Shown piece after piece: positions 28,578 through 40,397 of a stretch of DNA of 64,000 nt. Position 1 is the stretch's first letter. Each line of letters starts with the position of its first letter. Source of the DNA: Fomes fomentarius (Eukaryota > Basidiomycota > Agaricomycetes > Polyporales > Polyporaceae). Made by a program: the position numbers and the translations under genes. Under the pieces are notes generated by a model that saw only the letters and a list, made by a program, of their open reading frames with translations, did no database searches and was not told the origin of the DNA. Location: NCBI GenBank assembly GCA_022606135.1, contig JABYQN010000005.1, positions 2,294,001 to 2,358,000 of the forward strand, in the 5' to 3' direction.

Positions 28578-30486
28578 TTACGTCTCGCTGCGAGGTTCTC
28601 CGCGATGGAGCGGTAGAGCGGTGATATACACGGACTGAGAAGGGGCAGGGGCATTTCCCGGAGGCCGCGGTGGTCGGCGCAGAATAGTCGCCTGTGATGC
28701 ACGATGATGTAAAGAGGGAGGGACATTCTCAGCGAAAAAGGGATAGCGTGGAGAGCCTGTGCGGGCCAGACGTACGAAAGGTCTCTGACTCAGGGACGAG
28801 GCGAACCCAATGGCCATACTATCTGTGGTGAACGCGCACCAAAGCCGAGCTGTTCCGGCGCACGGAGGGTAAGTGAATGATAGATATGGGAAGCAGGGAC
28901 GCCAGGACGGTAGCTCAAACACGGAGATGCAGGGACGACAGTTGGACGTAAAGGAGTGCCTCTGGACGCTTTTTGGAGAAGGCTAACGGAAAGTGGATTT
29001 GTATTTGGGTTTGGGGTGGTACTTACGTGTGTGTTGACCGTCGTCGTCGCGTTCTTTGGCGAGCAGGAGGATGCCGGCTTGCGGCGAGCGTTCTCCTCGC
29101 TCAGAGCAGAGTTCTACACGCGGGAAGGTCATGGCGGGGAAGACTGATCATGTGGCGTGAAGGTTGGCGTACTGCGAAATACACCGCCCAGAATCGTTTC
29201 GAGGATCCCATGCGTGTCCTGGTTGTCTCCCGCGGCTTCGATGGCGTCACATATGGTTCGAGCGAGCGACAACCTTGTTATGTACTCCCCGGCACCTGGA
29301 AGAACATGAAGCATAGTTTGGGCGGAGTCGGCGCGCTCTAAGTGCGACACTGACCCACCTGACACACTGCAAGCGATGTTCTGTGTCGCCCAGCATCCCG
29401 CGCCGTATATCGCCGCCTGCGTATGATCAGGTAATCCGCGTCTTTAGTAGGAGATACTAGAGGAGCAATCGAGATCTATACTTCGCCCACTCTTCCCGGG
29501 AGTTTCAGTAGTAACCCTCCGCTACAACTATGTCAGCGAATGGGCGCTGTCGTTCGCAGGATATAGGCAAACTACCTTGAGACGCCAGCCGCTAGATTGC
29601 CTGAAGCGTCCCAAACTACTGCACCGACTGTGTCTTGCCTCTCGTGCATTCCGTCGACTTGGTTCAAGTCACGGCGAGTTGTATCTATACCTTCCGAGCT
29701 AGTCAACTGTTGATTCGCTCGGGCGTGCTCAAGTTGGCTTTTCCACTTGGCCCATTCATGCTCTGCTCGAGGGGATATCAGCGATTCTGGGGGTATGCAT
29801 TCCAGATTGCGTGACTTGGCGAATTCGCTTGCACCAGATGACACCAAAAGTCTGGAAACGAGGTTTAAGAACCACTCGTCCCCAGGAGGTGGAAGGACTG
29901 CGTACAGTGGCGGAATGCGGCTCAGTGGATCAGAAGTTCGCGAGTACCGCAGCACCTCATGTGCCGCCTGGACAGGATGCTTCACTCCTGCAAATCGTTC
30001 AGTATGCCCCGGCTTGCAATAACGCAGCTAGTAGACGGCTTATACCAGGAATCGCGCCAACAGCACCAAAGTCGCCAGTCAGTCCGTCCATGATGGATGC
30101 GTCGCATTCAACCGAGCCGTTCATAGTGAGATTGGACCCATAGCCTATAAGATGTACTCGGCACCAACGTATAATTCAACCTGTTATGTGAGGGAGCTGT
30201 ACCGTGTAGACAAGACCAAAGACATACCGGCGTTCAAGTATTCCTCGTCTTCTAGAATGGATATCGCTTCGATCACCAGATGCGTAGCGGAGTCTCCTCT
30301 CGCAAGAGCGCTCATACATGCGCTACGAGTAATGTTGATATCAGAAGATGCTTTAACAGAGAAATGATAGGATATTCACGAGCGCAGCGCACGCTTGACT
30401 TCGGCATCGCAAGATTGAGCGTGGAAGCCTGCTCCCCCGTGAACTGCCACGATATGTGGTCTATTGTCCTCAGAACGGTTGGCCAT
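28578..30486 (-). CDS. TASP1: Threonine aspartase / taspase-1-like Ntn hydrolase
   Basis: Ten exons: 30486..30380, 30322..30228, 30144..30046, 29987..29576, 29521..29482, 29416..29359, 29295..29185, 29113..29027, 28849..28776, 28691..28578 (398 aa, phases close). It belongs to the type-2 asparaginase fold, which self-cleaves before a Thr to make alpha and beta chains. In animals taspase cleaves MLL and TFIIA; the fungal substrate is unknown. Landmarks are the N-terminal AVHGGAGFHAQS, GSNLTMNGSVECDASIMDG and the predicted nucleophile Thr220 in QDTVGAVVWD. SSGGLLLKLPGRVGE, YGAGCW and the C-terminal LWCAFTTDSMAIGFAS follow. The intron ending at 29114 could have a different donor, which would change a few residues after ETIL. 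Confidence 0.88.
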
Positions 30487-30790
30487 GTTGGAAGAGCACG
30501 GTGTCATTAACAGAGGCGGAAGAGTTAGAACAGTTTCGCATATGTATGAGAACAACTTAGGTCGAAGTTGTGGACCTTCGTCGACTCTTCCGGGGCCGTG
30601 GCCACCGTAAGAGTGGTAGCGCCCTCACCAAACAGAGATACATAACGCGCTCGCGGCTAGCCACACACGCGTTTCGTCCCTTTCTCACCCGCCTCTACGC
30701 GACCAAGTACCCAGCTCCAGTTACTGTCGACATCTACGCGTTCTTCGTTCATCCTCCACGCTACGCTACCACTGAGCCTGCAAATCAGTC
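30487..30790. promoter_or_regulatory. Divergent promoter region, taspase / RNase H2B
   Basis: This 304-bp space separates two head-to-head start codons. No clear TATA box or consensus operator was recognised. Shared promoter activity is inferred from geometry only. Confidence 0.45.
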
Positions 30791-32155
30791 ATGACAAGCC
30801 ACGTCGGTGTGTTACCCGCAGGTTTGTCCACATTCTGCAGTGCGACTGGGGTCTCTGGACATAACAGTTTTGGGTAGAAATCCTTCAAACCTTGGCTAGT
30901 CAGCTGGAAGAGAGCACAGGGGACGGGATGCAGGCGGACGGCGGACGGCGGTTTCTGAGGCTTCCGCACCCTCGCACAGGTGTGTCTTTGTGCATTGTTG
31001 TGTGTAGTGAGATCAAGTTTCATCCTGGGGCGAAGGGATACCTGCATTGTTTTTGCCGTGCGAGCTCCTAAATGATGGAAACGGTGCGATATTGGAGATC
31101 CAAGCTATATCTCCCCCAAATAAGAGGTCATGGTTCATGGGTGATGAAGTGGTAGAAGGTGCGTGCACATCTGCGATCGAGGACGCGACTCACGCGTCCG
31201 TCTAGATGGCAAGCTCCTTGTGATGACTCCTATTGATCCGGCGTTCTTGCTAATACCCATACTACGAACAATACAGCCGGTATGAGTTCTTTCTATCCAT
31301 GTCCTCAGTCCACTCACATTACTTGGTAGTCTGAGGGTTTGGGGACTTTTCGGCCGTTCGACGACGTCATTGAAGATGCCTCTAACAAGCTGACCTCTGC
31401 TGCAACTCAAGATGCAGGGCTAGCTACATGTCCGAATGACATCCGGCACTTGTCATCACTGCGATGTATCCAGGCTGCTATGCGACGCGTCTGCGAATTC
31501 AAAGGCATGTACGCTCACAACCACTGGCTAAGCTTTTCGCTTCATGGATTCGCAGATATCACCCCCGAGATCACTGTCTATCGATACTCCTCGGAACGCG
31601 TTCAGTTGTACCTTCACAGCAAGGTTACGCGTCTGTCTCATCAAGACATCTGCGAGATGTCGCGAACATTAACACGGAGCCTTGCCAAAGATGGTCTTCT
31701 GGAAGACGGAATGGAGACCTTGCTAACTGGTGAGTAAGCTTGCTGTGCTGTTTCAGCAAATGCCTCATCACAGTGATTGTAGCTGCTAGGTTGCGGTGCG
31801 CGTGCGATCTCGTGTCGCAGTATCTTCCGAGGGACGTATATGAACAATTGCTGTCCTCATATGAGTACGTCGCGACTTTTGATCAGCTCACTCCGCTCGT
31901 AGATAACTCCTGACTGTTTGCCATAGTTTCGCCGCGTTGGACGCATACATGAAGGTGCTCAAGGAAGAGGCCATGGCCCTCGCGGCTGTCAACATGAACG
32001 CTGTGGAAGCACGAGAGAGCAAAGATAGCAAGGAGGAGAAAGATGCAGGCGGAGATAAGAAGCGCAAGGCGAAGGGAACGACAGGAATTGAAAAGTTGAA
32101 GAAAGCCAACATCAAGGGGATGGCGAAGCTGTCGACATTCTTCCAGAAGAAATGA
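30791..32155 (+). CDS. RNH202: Ribonuclease H2 subunit B
   Basis: Eight exons: 30791..30821, 30878..30979, 31036..31158, 31206..31279, 31330..31504, 31556..31729, 31783..31864, 31927..32155 (329 aa, phases close). It is a non-catalytic subunit of RNase H2, which removes ribonucleotides from DNA and RNA from hybrids. Motifs are MTSHVGVLPA, RRFLRLPHPRTGIPALFLP, LLVMTPIDPAFLLIPIL, FRPFDDVIEDAS and the winged-helix region ITPEITVYRYS. A lysine-rich tail ends in a PIP-like KLSTFFQKK, which would bind PCNA. Exons 5 and 6 are separated by a 51-nt intron with a GC donor that is also open in frame. Without splicing, 17 extra residues would interrupt the winged helix. The acceptor of exon 5 has a near alternative (after ctgag). 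Confidence 0.9.
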
Positions 32156-32531
32156 GCGATGCACTGTTGTGCATATCGGTGCGACATATATATATATATT
32201 CTCACTTTTCTCGACGTTGTGTTGGTCCGCCATGATATCGTTCTGCACGTTTGTCAATTGTCGTCAAAGCCCGTACTGAACCACCCTTTCTCCATCACCA
32301 CGTCACACTGTGACGAGACGCGTTTTGGAAAGTGATTTCAAGCTCCGCAGCATTGCGCCTTCACCAGAACCTCCATGTTCAACTCTTCTTCCCTCGATAT
32401 CTTCGCCAATATCGTCCGCTGTTGAACGGTATGTTGCCGACCTCCCGCCCCGCCGCCAAAGAATACAACGAACGCGGCGTGCAGACCGATCCCCCGAAGA
32501 CGTCCTCTCCCTTCATGCCCCACAACAACCT
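32156..32531. other. Intergenic / possible 5' region
   Basis: An (AT)7 run lies at 32186-32199, just after the RNase H2B stop. From about 32310 the frame of the next gene is open but has no ATG before 32532, so this may be 5' UTR or an upstream exon of that gene. Confidence 0.5.
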
Positions 32532-35104
32532 ATGGATTCCCCTCCGCGCAAAAACCCGGACAACGCTGGCCCCCATAAGACCGTTTTTTCTTCCCCTGGC
32601 GAGCATTTGACGTCACCTGCTCACGATGAAGACGCATACACACAGGATCCGATCGATTCCTCCTTCGAGTCGACAAGTTCCGGTGCGAACCAGTCTATGA
32701 CGACTACGTCTCGCGCCTATAGGGTAGAGAAAGTATCCGTCAATTTGCCCACGACGTTAGCTCACAAGCTGCCTATGCCGCGAGTCGTATCCCTCCCTGA
32801 GGCGACCCCCAAATTTCGCCTCAGGCGTGTTTTCGAGAAAAAAGCACGGGTCGTCTCGATGCCGGCCGCTGCGACGCGCAACGCATCTCCTAACAGTCTT
32901 GATGGCCCCGATGACCCGTTCGTCTCAGAGGATGAGGCGCGCAGCCGGGTTCGGGTTCGCTCCCAGGCGACTGACGTTCCATACACTCCCTCGGCACCAT
33001 CTTCGCCGGACTCAGTGGTCATCATCGCGAACAACAGCAATCAACTTTCTAATGACTTCCTGCGCCCACGGGTCGAAGAACCCCCGGAATCGGATGATGA
33101 AGGTATGTCTGTGTTCGGATCAGCTCAGACGGAGTGCCAATAGATGAGCAGGCTGGATCACCTGGGCGAAGTCCCCTCCTCGACCTATCCCCGCGTTGCA
33201 CGGCCCTCTGTCGTTGCCGTATGCACGTTGTCCTTCGTACGTATACTGTCGGTGTCCTCCTTCATACACACGGTCTGACATCTAGGAAGCGGAGCGGAAG
33301 GAACGATCATCGAAGAGCCAGAAATACTACCTCGTGTTATCTGGGGACTCGAAAGCGAAGACATCCCCGCCGGCACACGTTCGCTTCACAAATCTGTCGA
33401 TCCGCATTCCATTCCTAAGCCTTTCGCCGAGAGTCCGAACAATCCTACGAAATCCTCCATGAAAGTCAAGCAGGAACGCAAAGCTCCTCCAACAGTACAA
33501 GCGAAGGTTTCTGGTTCCGGGGTCGCCGGTCGTCAGTCACACCCGTACCAGAGCACGCCAGCTACTCGTTCTACTTCCTCCCAGCAGCTTCCTCAGCCTC
33601 CCGAGTTCATCTTAAAACACTCGGAGCCTATTGACTTAGGACGCTTGGTTGACAATCTTTCCGAACATGCTCGGCCTCGTCGTACTACATCGCAAGATCA
33701 AAATTTGCACGGCTCGGGCTGGCAGACGCCATACTCATACGGGATGCCTACTCCCGAACTAGTCCATGATCTTAGTCCAGAGCTCCAAGCAATGCTCTTC
33801 GCTCAGGAGCGCCTCAGGTCCAACGGGTTGCTCCCTTCATCGTTGGCGGCTGCAACCGATTTCTTGTCAGGCTCTATCTCTACGTCCTCTTCTTCTTCGT
33901 CTTTGCTGAGCACTCTGAAATCTTCTCGCTCTCCTATTGTTCTGGAAGAACTCGCTTTCCAACGTCCGAATTCGGGCATGCGTCCCTCTGCACTGGATAT
34001 CGCACAGAAGTATCGTCAACAACAACTCCAACAGAACTTGTTGCCTACACCGCCAAATTCCTCTTCGCCAATCTGGTCTTCTACGTTCTCTCCTTATCAA
34101 GGTGGTCTCCTCTCTCCTGAGATGCTCGCTGCTGCTGGTTTGTCACACTTCAATGCCCACTATCTCTCCTCCCAAAACGTACCTCCCCGAATGGACGCAT
34201 CTCAAGAGCTGCTTAGACAGAATTTCGTCAATCCTGGTCACGACAACCGCTTGTCTCGCCTCGCACCTCCTGCCCATATTAGCACCTTCAATGGTCAAAA
34301 GTTGCCCCCTCGTCTCGCTTCTGACTATGCTCGACGTCGTGTTACGCCGGAGGACATGTCAATCCACCCACCAGGTCTGTCCGCCACAGAATATGGTCTC
34401 ACAAGCTCTCCTGCGGTGCCCAAGGTTCCGCCCAACACACCTCATGGATCCTCCTCTGCGTATGGCCTGAGGCGTCTAGGCGGCACTGCACAGTCATCTC
34501 TGGTAGCACCTACTTCGCCGACATCCGAGTCTCCACGCAACGTGCCCGGTCTTGATTTACCTCAGCATGCGCGTTCTATCCCACTCAGCAGGCTTGTTCA
34601 ACGTCGGCTTTCTACTGTGCCCGAAGAAGACTACGCTTCTAGTGCAGGGGGACGAACCCCTCCACACGCAACTCGCACTAATGCTGAGGGTACTACTCGT
34701 GGTTCGTCTGGGCTACAATTGTTCCTATCTCCTACGAGTCGGTCAGACGTAAACTCTGCGTCTCTTGGTTTTGCGGGTGACACAATCGGAACCCCTTATG
34801 GTACAGGCGATATTGGAAAGTCTGGACAGAAGGCTCAGAACATGGCCCTAGCGTCAAACTGCCTGGAATTCCAGCGACAGGTCCCGGCCCGGCATCTCAT
34901 GTCGAACCACATCGTGTCAGAGAAGCATTTCGTCGCCAGGGCAGCACCAACGTTAGCAACGACCCCGAAGGCGGCGGCCGGCGAAGTGAAGGCAACCGGG
35001 GCAGAGGTCAAAAGCGCGGCAGTAGGGGCAAGAAGGCTCGAGGCGGGGCTCCCATTACACGCGGCACGGAAAGAGTTGATGGCGGGATTGTGGTGAAGTC
35101 ATGA
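32532..35104 (+). CDS. Large disordered protein with RGG-rich C-terminus (unknown)
   Basis: Proposed exons: 32532..33102, 33144..33236, 33286..34776, 34830..35104 (809 aa, phases close). I do not recognise the family. The protein is Ser/Pro/Thr-rich throughout, with acidic-proline stretches (PRVEEPPESDDE) and repeated TPP/SP motifs. Splicing out the 53-nt intron 34777-34829 (GTGACA..GACAG) puts the tail in a frame rich in Gly/Arg (GGRRSEGNRGRGQKRGSRGK). This resembles RGG boxes of RNA-binding proteins. Without that splice the frame ends eight bases earlier with a tail lacking the pattern. The 5' end is uncertain: the first in-frame ATG is used, but the frame is open about 220 bases upstream. 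No folded domain was seen. A role in RNA or chromatin biology is only suggested. Confidence 0.6.
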
Positions 35105-35588
35105 ACGTGGTATGTGAGACGGTCAGCTTCCGGCCCCGCGTTGACTGACGAAATAGGGTGTATCTCCGCGCAGTTCCGCAGCCAGCAGTTGAGTTTGAAG
35201 GGCTAGTCTCTGAGCTCGACGTCCCCAGTGTCGGTAGTTTCCAACGTGTGTTCGTTCTACAAGTTCGATCGATTCGCAGGATTGGGTTCGGTTCAAGAAC
35301 TGTGTATAGAAGCTACATGTGATCTGCACATCGTGTATCGATGCCTAGAGAATAGTGAGACTCATGGACTTCGGCAGCTGTGTGCATGCGTGTCGGTGTG
35401 GATAGCGAGCGACGATGTCCGTGGCGGGCTGGTCACTTGTTGGCATCTTTGACGGTCGGGCGGCGATATGAGACCCGGGAGTGTGGTCACGCCCACGTGG
35501 GCGCTGGTCCTTGTCCAAGCGCTTTGAACTGCACAAGAAGCCGTTGCAAGCTTCAGACCCGCGACCATCGTCTTCACCGTCTGAAACG
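35105..35588. other. Intergenic region upstream of the MAPKK gene
   Basis: It contains no supportable gene. The frame of the MAPKK gene is open upstream to about 35481 but without an ATG, so the last 100 bases are probably 5' UTR. Confidence 0.5.
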
Positions 35589-37352
35589 ATGCAGTCGCTC
35601 CATCCAGCACCATCCCGCCCGTTAGGTCCTCGTACACCACATCGCTCGGCGTCGCCCCATCCATATCCTGAGGTTGCCCCTCTGAACATACGCAAATCCT
35701 CCCGGGAACAGCCAAATGGCTACGCTCTTCTTTCTCCTCCTGCACCTGCCCCGCAATCGTCCTCTAGGTCAACCACACCCACCTTACTCATCCCTGGCTC
35801 ATCACCTCGACGAAAACCCGCACTTCCTAAGATAGACTTCTCTGGCATTGGCCAAAACCAATTCGACCTATACGCAGGCGGTCCACAGCAGCAAGCCTCA
35901 CCAGCCCCACGCATAGATACTGACAATACCAGCGAGCCCACAATCCGTCCAGAGATTACCATTTCACCACGCCTACGACCCCCTACAGTGTCCATGGGGG
36001 ACCTGCGGCAGACAGTGGAAGAGTTTGACGAGTGGTCCGATGACGTGCTCGAGCAACTTGCCCGGCTAGGAGAGGGTGCGGGAGGCGCGGTCTACAAGAT
36101 ACGCGACCGTCGGACGGGCCTAGTGATGGCGCGCAAGACAATCACGACGCTCGAGGCCCCGATGAAGCAGTTGCTGCGTGAGATCAAGATTACGTCCAGC
36201 ACCTCGCACGGCAACATTATACACTTCTATGGCGCGTACATCAGCCCGAGCAGCAGCGAGGTCAAGGTGGTCATGGAATACTGCGAAGGCGGCTCGCTCG
36301 AGTCGGTCGGGAAGCGCATGCGGGAGATCGGCGGTAGGGTCGCCGAGAAGGTCGCTGGGCGGCTCGCAGAAGGGGTACGTACGTTCGCACTGCTCAGGTT
36401 GCGTTGCGCTTCGGTGTGCAAATCGAGGCGCTGGATGCTGACTGGCACTGGACTTTGTTTGGACGCGCAGATCTTGCAGGGACTTGCATATTTACACTCG
36501 CTCAAGACGATACACCGCGATATCAAGCCGTCAAACATCCTCCTCACGCGAGAAGGCATCGTCAAGCTCTGTGACTTCGGTGTCTCGGGAGAGTTGATTA
36601 ACTCCGTGGCTGGAACGTTCACTGGGACCAGTCTCTACATGGCCGTGAGTATTTTGTAGACAGCGCGAGATGCCCCTGCTCATCTTCCGTGATCGTGGCA
36701 TAGCCGGAACGCCTGTCCGGTCATGACTACACCATTCGATCAGATGTTTGGTCCACTGGGATTACACTGCTTGAACTTGTGACGAACCGATTCCCCTTCC
36801 CCACTGATCTGGCCGCGATCGAGCTCATGATGCACATCCTCCAGAATGAGGTATGTGGTTCACTTTTGTGTCTTTGCTGCCCATGGTGTGTTGAACCGCA
36901 TTACTTGCTCTGCTTCCGCAAATTTGCTGTGCTTCGTGATAGCCTCCTGAACTCGAGGACGAGGAGGATATCGTGTACAGCCCGGAGATGAAAGACTTCA
37001 TCAAGAAAACGTGAGTATCTCTAGGTGCCCATACCTCGCATGTCTGGATCGTTTACGGCTGTGCAGGCTCACGCGAGACGCTGCGACACGTCCTACGCCA
37101 AAGGAGATGCTTGAGCATCCTTGGATCGCTAACGTCATGCAGCACAAGGTTGACATGGCATATTGGATGCGTAAAGTCTGGGGATGGCCCAAGGTCAAGA
37201 AGTCAGGAGAGAGGTTTGTCTATGCTTCAGTTGAATGCTCACAGTGGCTGAACACCACATTCACCAGTACATCGAGACCAAGCTCAAGCCGGAGCGATCA
37301 CCCCTCATTGGATGCGTCCATGGCGAGCCTGTCTATCGCCTCCGAGGCGTGA
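35589..37352 (+). CDS. MKK1: MAP kinase kinase of the Mkk1/Mkk2 (cell wall integrity) type
   Basis: Five exons: 35589..36374, 36471..36644, 36704..36850, 36944..37011, 37067..37352 (486 aa, phases close). The N-terminal 130 residues are Pro/Ser-rich and disordered. The kinase domain shows the glycine loop LGEGAGGAVYKI, catalytic Lys in MARKTI, HRDIKPSNILL and DFGVSGE. The activation segment is NSVAGTFTGTSLYMAPERL, with the Ser/Thr pair that MAPKKKs phosphorylate, followed by DVWSTGITLLELVTNRFPFP. The GEGAGG loop, TFTGTS and C-terminal HKVDMAYWMRKVWGW resemble fungal Mkk1/2 more than Ste7 or Pbs2. It would relay Bck1-type signals to the Slt2/Mpk1 MAPK. The last 45 residues are Ser-rich. A further small intron near 37213 is possible and would change the extreme C-terminus. 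Confidence 0.92.
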
Positions 37353-37671
37353 TCCCATACTGTGCCATTGCTGCGACCCCCATGCTCGGACATGCAAAGT
37401 ATCCACGTATCGGCGTTGTGTATCTTTTAGTTTTTGTCCTTCGTAACTAGTACTGGTGCTTGGTATTCTTTGTTCTACGATCTACCTTGTCCCATCTCAT
37501 GCTCCTGTGATCTGGCTATTTTTTCACGCTCTATGACTTGCAATACATGACTTCTATCTGCTAGCTGTGTCCTCCACGGAACACCCATGTAATCATAGAT
37601 TTTGTGAACCCCAGTAGCGTCACGCTGAAGCATATTTGCTGACATATTTACGCATCTGGAAGAGCAAATAA

Positions 37672-37762
37672 GGCAGTGTAGCCAAGTGGTTACGGCGTCA
37701 CGTTTAGGCTTGTTCCAATCCGTGATGGGTTTCCCGCGCGAGTTCGAATCTCGTCACTGTCA
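37672..37762 (+). tRNA. tRNA-Leu(UAG) with an 11-nt intron
   Basis: The acceptor stem GGCAGTG pairs with CACTGTC (one G-U), the D-stem is GCC/GGC, and the anticodon stem TCACG pairs with CGTGA. The anticodon TAG is at 37705-37707. An intron follows position 37 (37709-37719). A class II variable arm TGGGTTTCCC is present, with T-arm GCGAG-TTCGAAT-CTCGT and discriminator A at 37762. The long variable arm plus A73 supports leucine. A TTTT run at 37772-37775 fits a Pol III terminator. Confidence 0.95.
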
Positions 37763-37771
37763 TCATTAACC

Positions 37772-37775
37772 TTTT
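37772..37775 (+). terminator. Pol III T-run terminator of tRNA-Leu
   Basis: Four consecutive T begin ten bases after the tRNA 3' end. This is the minimal signal for Pol III termination. Confidence 0.6.
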
Positions 37776-37871
37776 GGAATCTTGTCCACTGCGGGCGCTT
37801 CAATGGTGACTTCATGAATCAGAGGAGCATGGCAATTGTTACCTCTCACCACCACCGTTTCTGCACCCATT

Positions 37872-39860
37872 ATGGCCTCCGCCTCAGGTATGTCAATATT
37901 CCTAGTATGTTTTATTTGTGTTCAACACCTAGTGGTATAGCCACGGGCAAGCTCTCTCGTGAAGAGTTCAGACGACAAAAGGATCTCGACGCAGCTCGTA
38001 AGGCCGGTACCGCCCCTGCAGCTCTCGACGAGGAGGGAAAGCCTATCAACCCACATATTCCACGTAAGCACCGTGTTTCTGAGGCTCCTTATACCTTCCC
38101 AACTCCCGTATCTGTGCAGAATATATCGCACAAGCCCCATGGTATCTCGACACCGGCGCACCCTCTCTCAGCCACCAACGTATCCCCGAGTATGACCGCT
38201 CTGCCGACAAGCTCGACAACTGGTACGACCGCGGTGCGAAGGCCGGGCCCGCGGCGAAGAAATACCGAAAGGGCGCATGCGAGAACTGCGGGGCGATGAC
38301 ACACAAGAAGCAGGACTGCCTCGAGCGGCCGCGGAAGAAGGGCGCAAAGTTCACGAACAGGGACATCGCGCCGGACGAGGTGGTGCAGGACGTCGCGACG
38401 GGCTACGACGCGAAGCGGGACAGGTGGAACGGGTACGACGCGGCGGAGCACAAGAAGGTGTACGAGGAGTACGAGGCGATCGAGGCGGCGCGGCAGAAGC
38501 TGCGCGAGGAGGAGATCGACAAGCGGACGACGACGGACCTCGCGGCGGTGCGCAAGGTCGCGAAGGCGGGGACGGGGAAGGAGAAGGGGGAAGGCAGGGA
38601 CGACGATTTCGGGAGCAGCGAGGACGAAGATGAGGACCAGGATAAGTATGCGGAGTCGGCGGACGCGGTGGGACAGAAGCTGGACACGAAGACGCGTATC
38701 ACGGTGCGAAATCTGCGGATTAGGGAGGACACGGCGAAGTATCTCATCAACCTGGACCCGTCGAGTGCGTACTACGACCCAAAGACTCGCTCGATGCGCG
38801 ACAACCCGTTGGTGGGTGTCCCGCCTGAAGAGGTGCGTTGCGAGGTCGTCGTATGTGATGTGTTGTTTCGTGCCCACTCACGAGGGGCGTGCAGGCCAAG
38901 TTTGCTGGCGAGAACTTTTTCCGGTACTCTGGTGAAGCTCCGGAAGTGCAGAAACTGCAGCTGTTTGCTTGGAATGCGGCCGCACGAGGCAACGACGTCC
39001 ACATGAATGCCAACCCCACTGCCGGACAGCTTCTCCACCACCAGTATGTCAAGAAGAAGGAAGAGATCAAGGACAGCACAAAGGTGTCCATCCTCTCCAA
39101 GTACGGCGGCGAGGAGTATCTCGAGAAGGCGCCGAAAGAATTGTTGCAGGGTCAGACGGAGGAGTACGTCGAGTACTCGCGGACAGGTCAGGTCATCAAG
39201 GGCAAAGAGCGGGCGAAGACCCGGTCCAAATACCCAGAGGATGGTGTGTTCGTTGGGTTTCATGCTTCCTTCTCACAACTTGTTTACATTGCTTGTGCAG
39301 TATACGTGAACAACCACACCGGTGTGTGGGGCTCGTGGTACGATATCGCGAGCGGGACATGGGGCTACGGATGCTGTCACTCATCTGTGCACATGTCCTA
39401 CTGTACCGGCGAGGCGGGTATACAAGCGGCCCAAGCCTCGAGTGCGAAGAAGCTTTTGGAAGCTCCCTCGTCGTCATCTATGCCGCCTCCGCCCCCGCCA
39501 GCCATTGCTGTCGCTGACACCGCTGAGGACCGCAAGAAGAAGGCGGAGGAGCTGTTCTCGAAGAAACGACTTGGGGAGGGCGAGTTGTCACTTGACAGGG
39601 AGAAGCTCGCGAAAGCTATCAACGATGAACGAAAACGGAAGGCAAGAGGAGACGACGATGAGGACCGCTTCGGGAAGAAGCCGAAGGGTGGACTGGGTTC
39701 GAGCCATGAGGTCTCGGAGGAAGAGCTCGGTAGGTTCTTTGTCTTCTGCAGTGCGATCGAGGGGACCCCGCTAACTGTATGGCTCGCAGAGGCATACCGG
39801 ATGAACCGTCGGATGATGGAGGATCCGATGGCCAACTATGTAGACACAGACCCGCTGTGA
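37872..39860 (+). CDS. SLU7: Pre-mRNA splicing factor Slu7
   Basis: Six exons: 37872..37887, 37941..38063, 38120..38832, 38895..39243, 39301..39729, 39790..39860 (566 aa, phases close). Slu7 acts at the second step of splicing in the spliceosome, helping 3' splice-site choice. Landmarks are [29 protein letters not shown] and the CCHC zinc knuckle [66 protein letters not shown] and [15 protein letters not shown] follow. The C-terminus has a Lys/Glu-rich helical stretch. The first exon encodes only five residues (MASAS), as family alignments would predict. Promoter sequence overlaps the tRNA-Leu 3' flank, 110 bp upstream. Confidence 0.95.
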
Positions 39861-40397
39861 GCTTCGGGGAGCATGTCATGCATTCTCAGGGACGTTTGTA
39901 TCGATATGTGTGCGGATGCTTTTGTATGCTAGTGTGCCCTTTAATCCAGCCCCGCGTGTCGGTGTTGCCAGCCCAACAATGTGTGTGTATGTGCTTTGTG
40001 TGTACACGCTACCTAGTCCGAGAGTACAAACAGAGGACTGTCGAGATTCTCCCCTAGAATTCGCCCTGGAATAGTGGAGAAACAATCTTGGAACGCGCAT
40101 TCTGCGATGCCTACGGTACGCACTAATAGTGTTATACCAGATATTTCGCAGCAAAACTGGGCAGTCACAGCTGAATTGCAGACGTGGACATGAACAATAC
40201 GAAACCGCCACAGACGCGGTTTAATTTCTCCCACGTGCGAGCCTCGCGTATTGTCGAGTTCAACATTGGACGCACGAGCGCCGAGCTTTAGATCTCGTTC
40301 ACTGTGGTCCTCGTCGTGCCCGCCCTCGTGCTCGCTGTCGCAGGACCGAAGCTTGCAGCGGATTATCTGTCTCATGCCTGAGCCCTGCTGACTCTTT
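39861..40397. other. Intergenic region between Slu7 and the next gene
   Basis: No gene is supported. Short minus-strand frames overlap but carry no motif. The space probably holds the Slu7 3' UTR and the promoter of the following plus-strand gene. Confidence 0.5.

Noticed and set aside
32449..32481. A 33-nt GTATGT..AAAG candidate intron upstream of the disordered protein.
   Set aside because: It is shorter than the other introns in the window, and the joined frame did not give a start codon with a consistent reading frame.
38089..38877. 262-aa minus-strand frame rich in Arg/Leu/Val.
   Set aside because: It is antisense to a clearly conserved Slu7 exon and shows the biased composition of a mirror frame.
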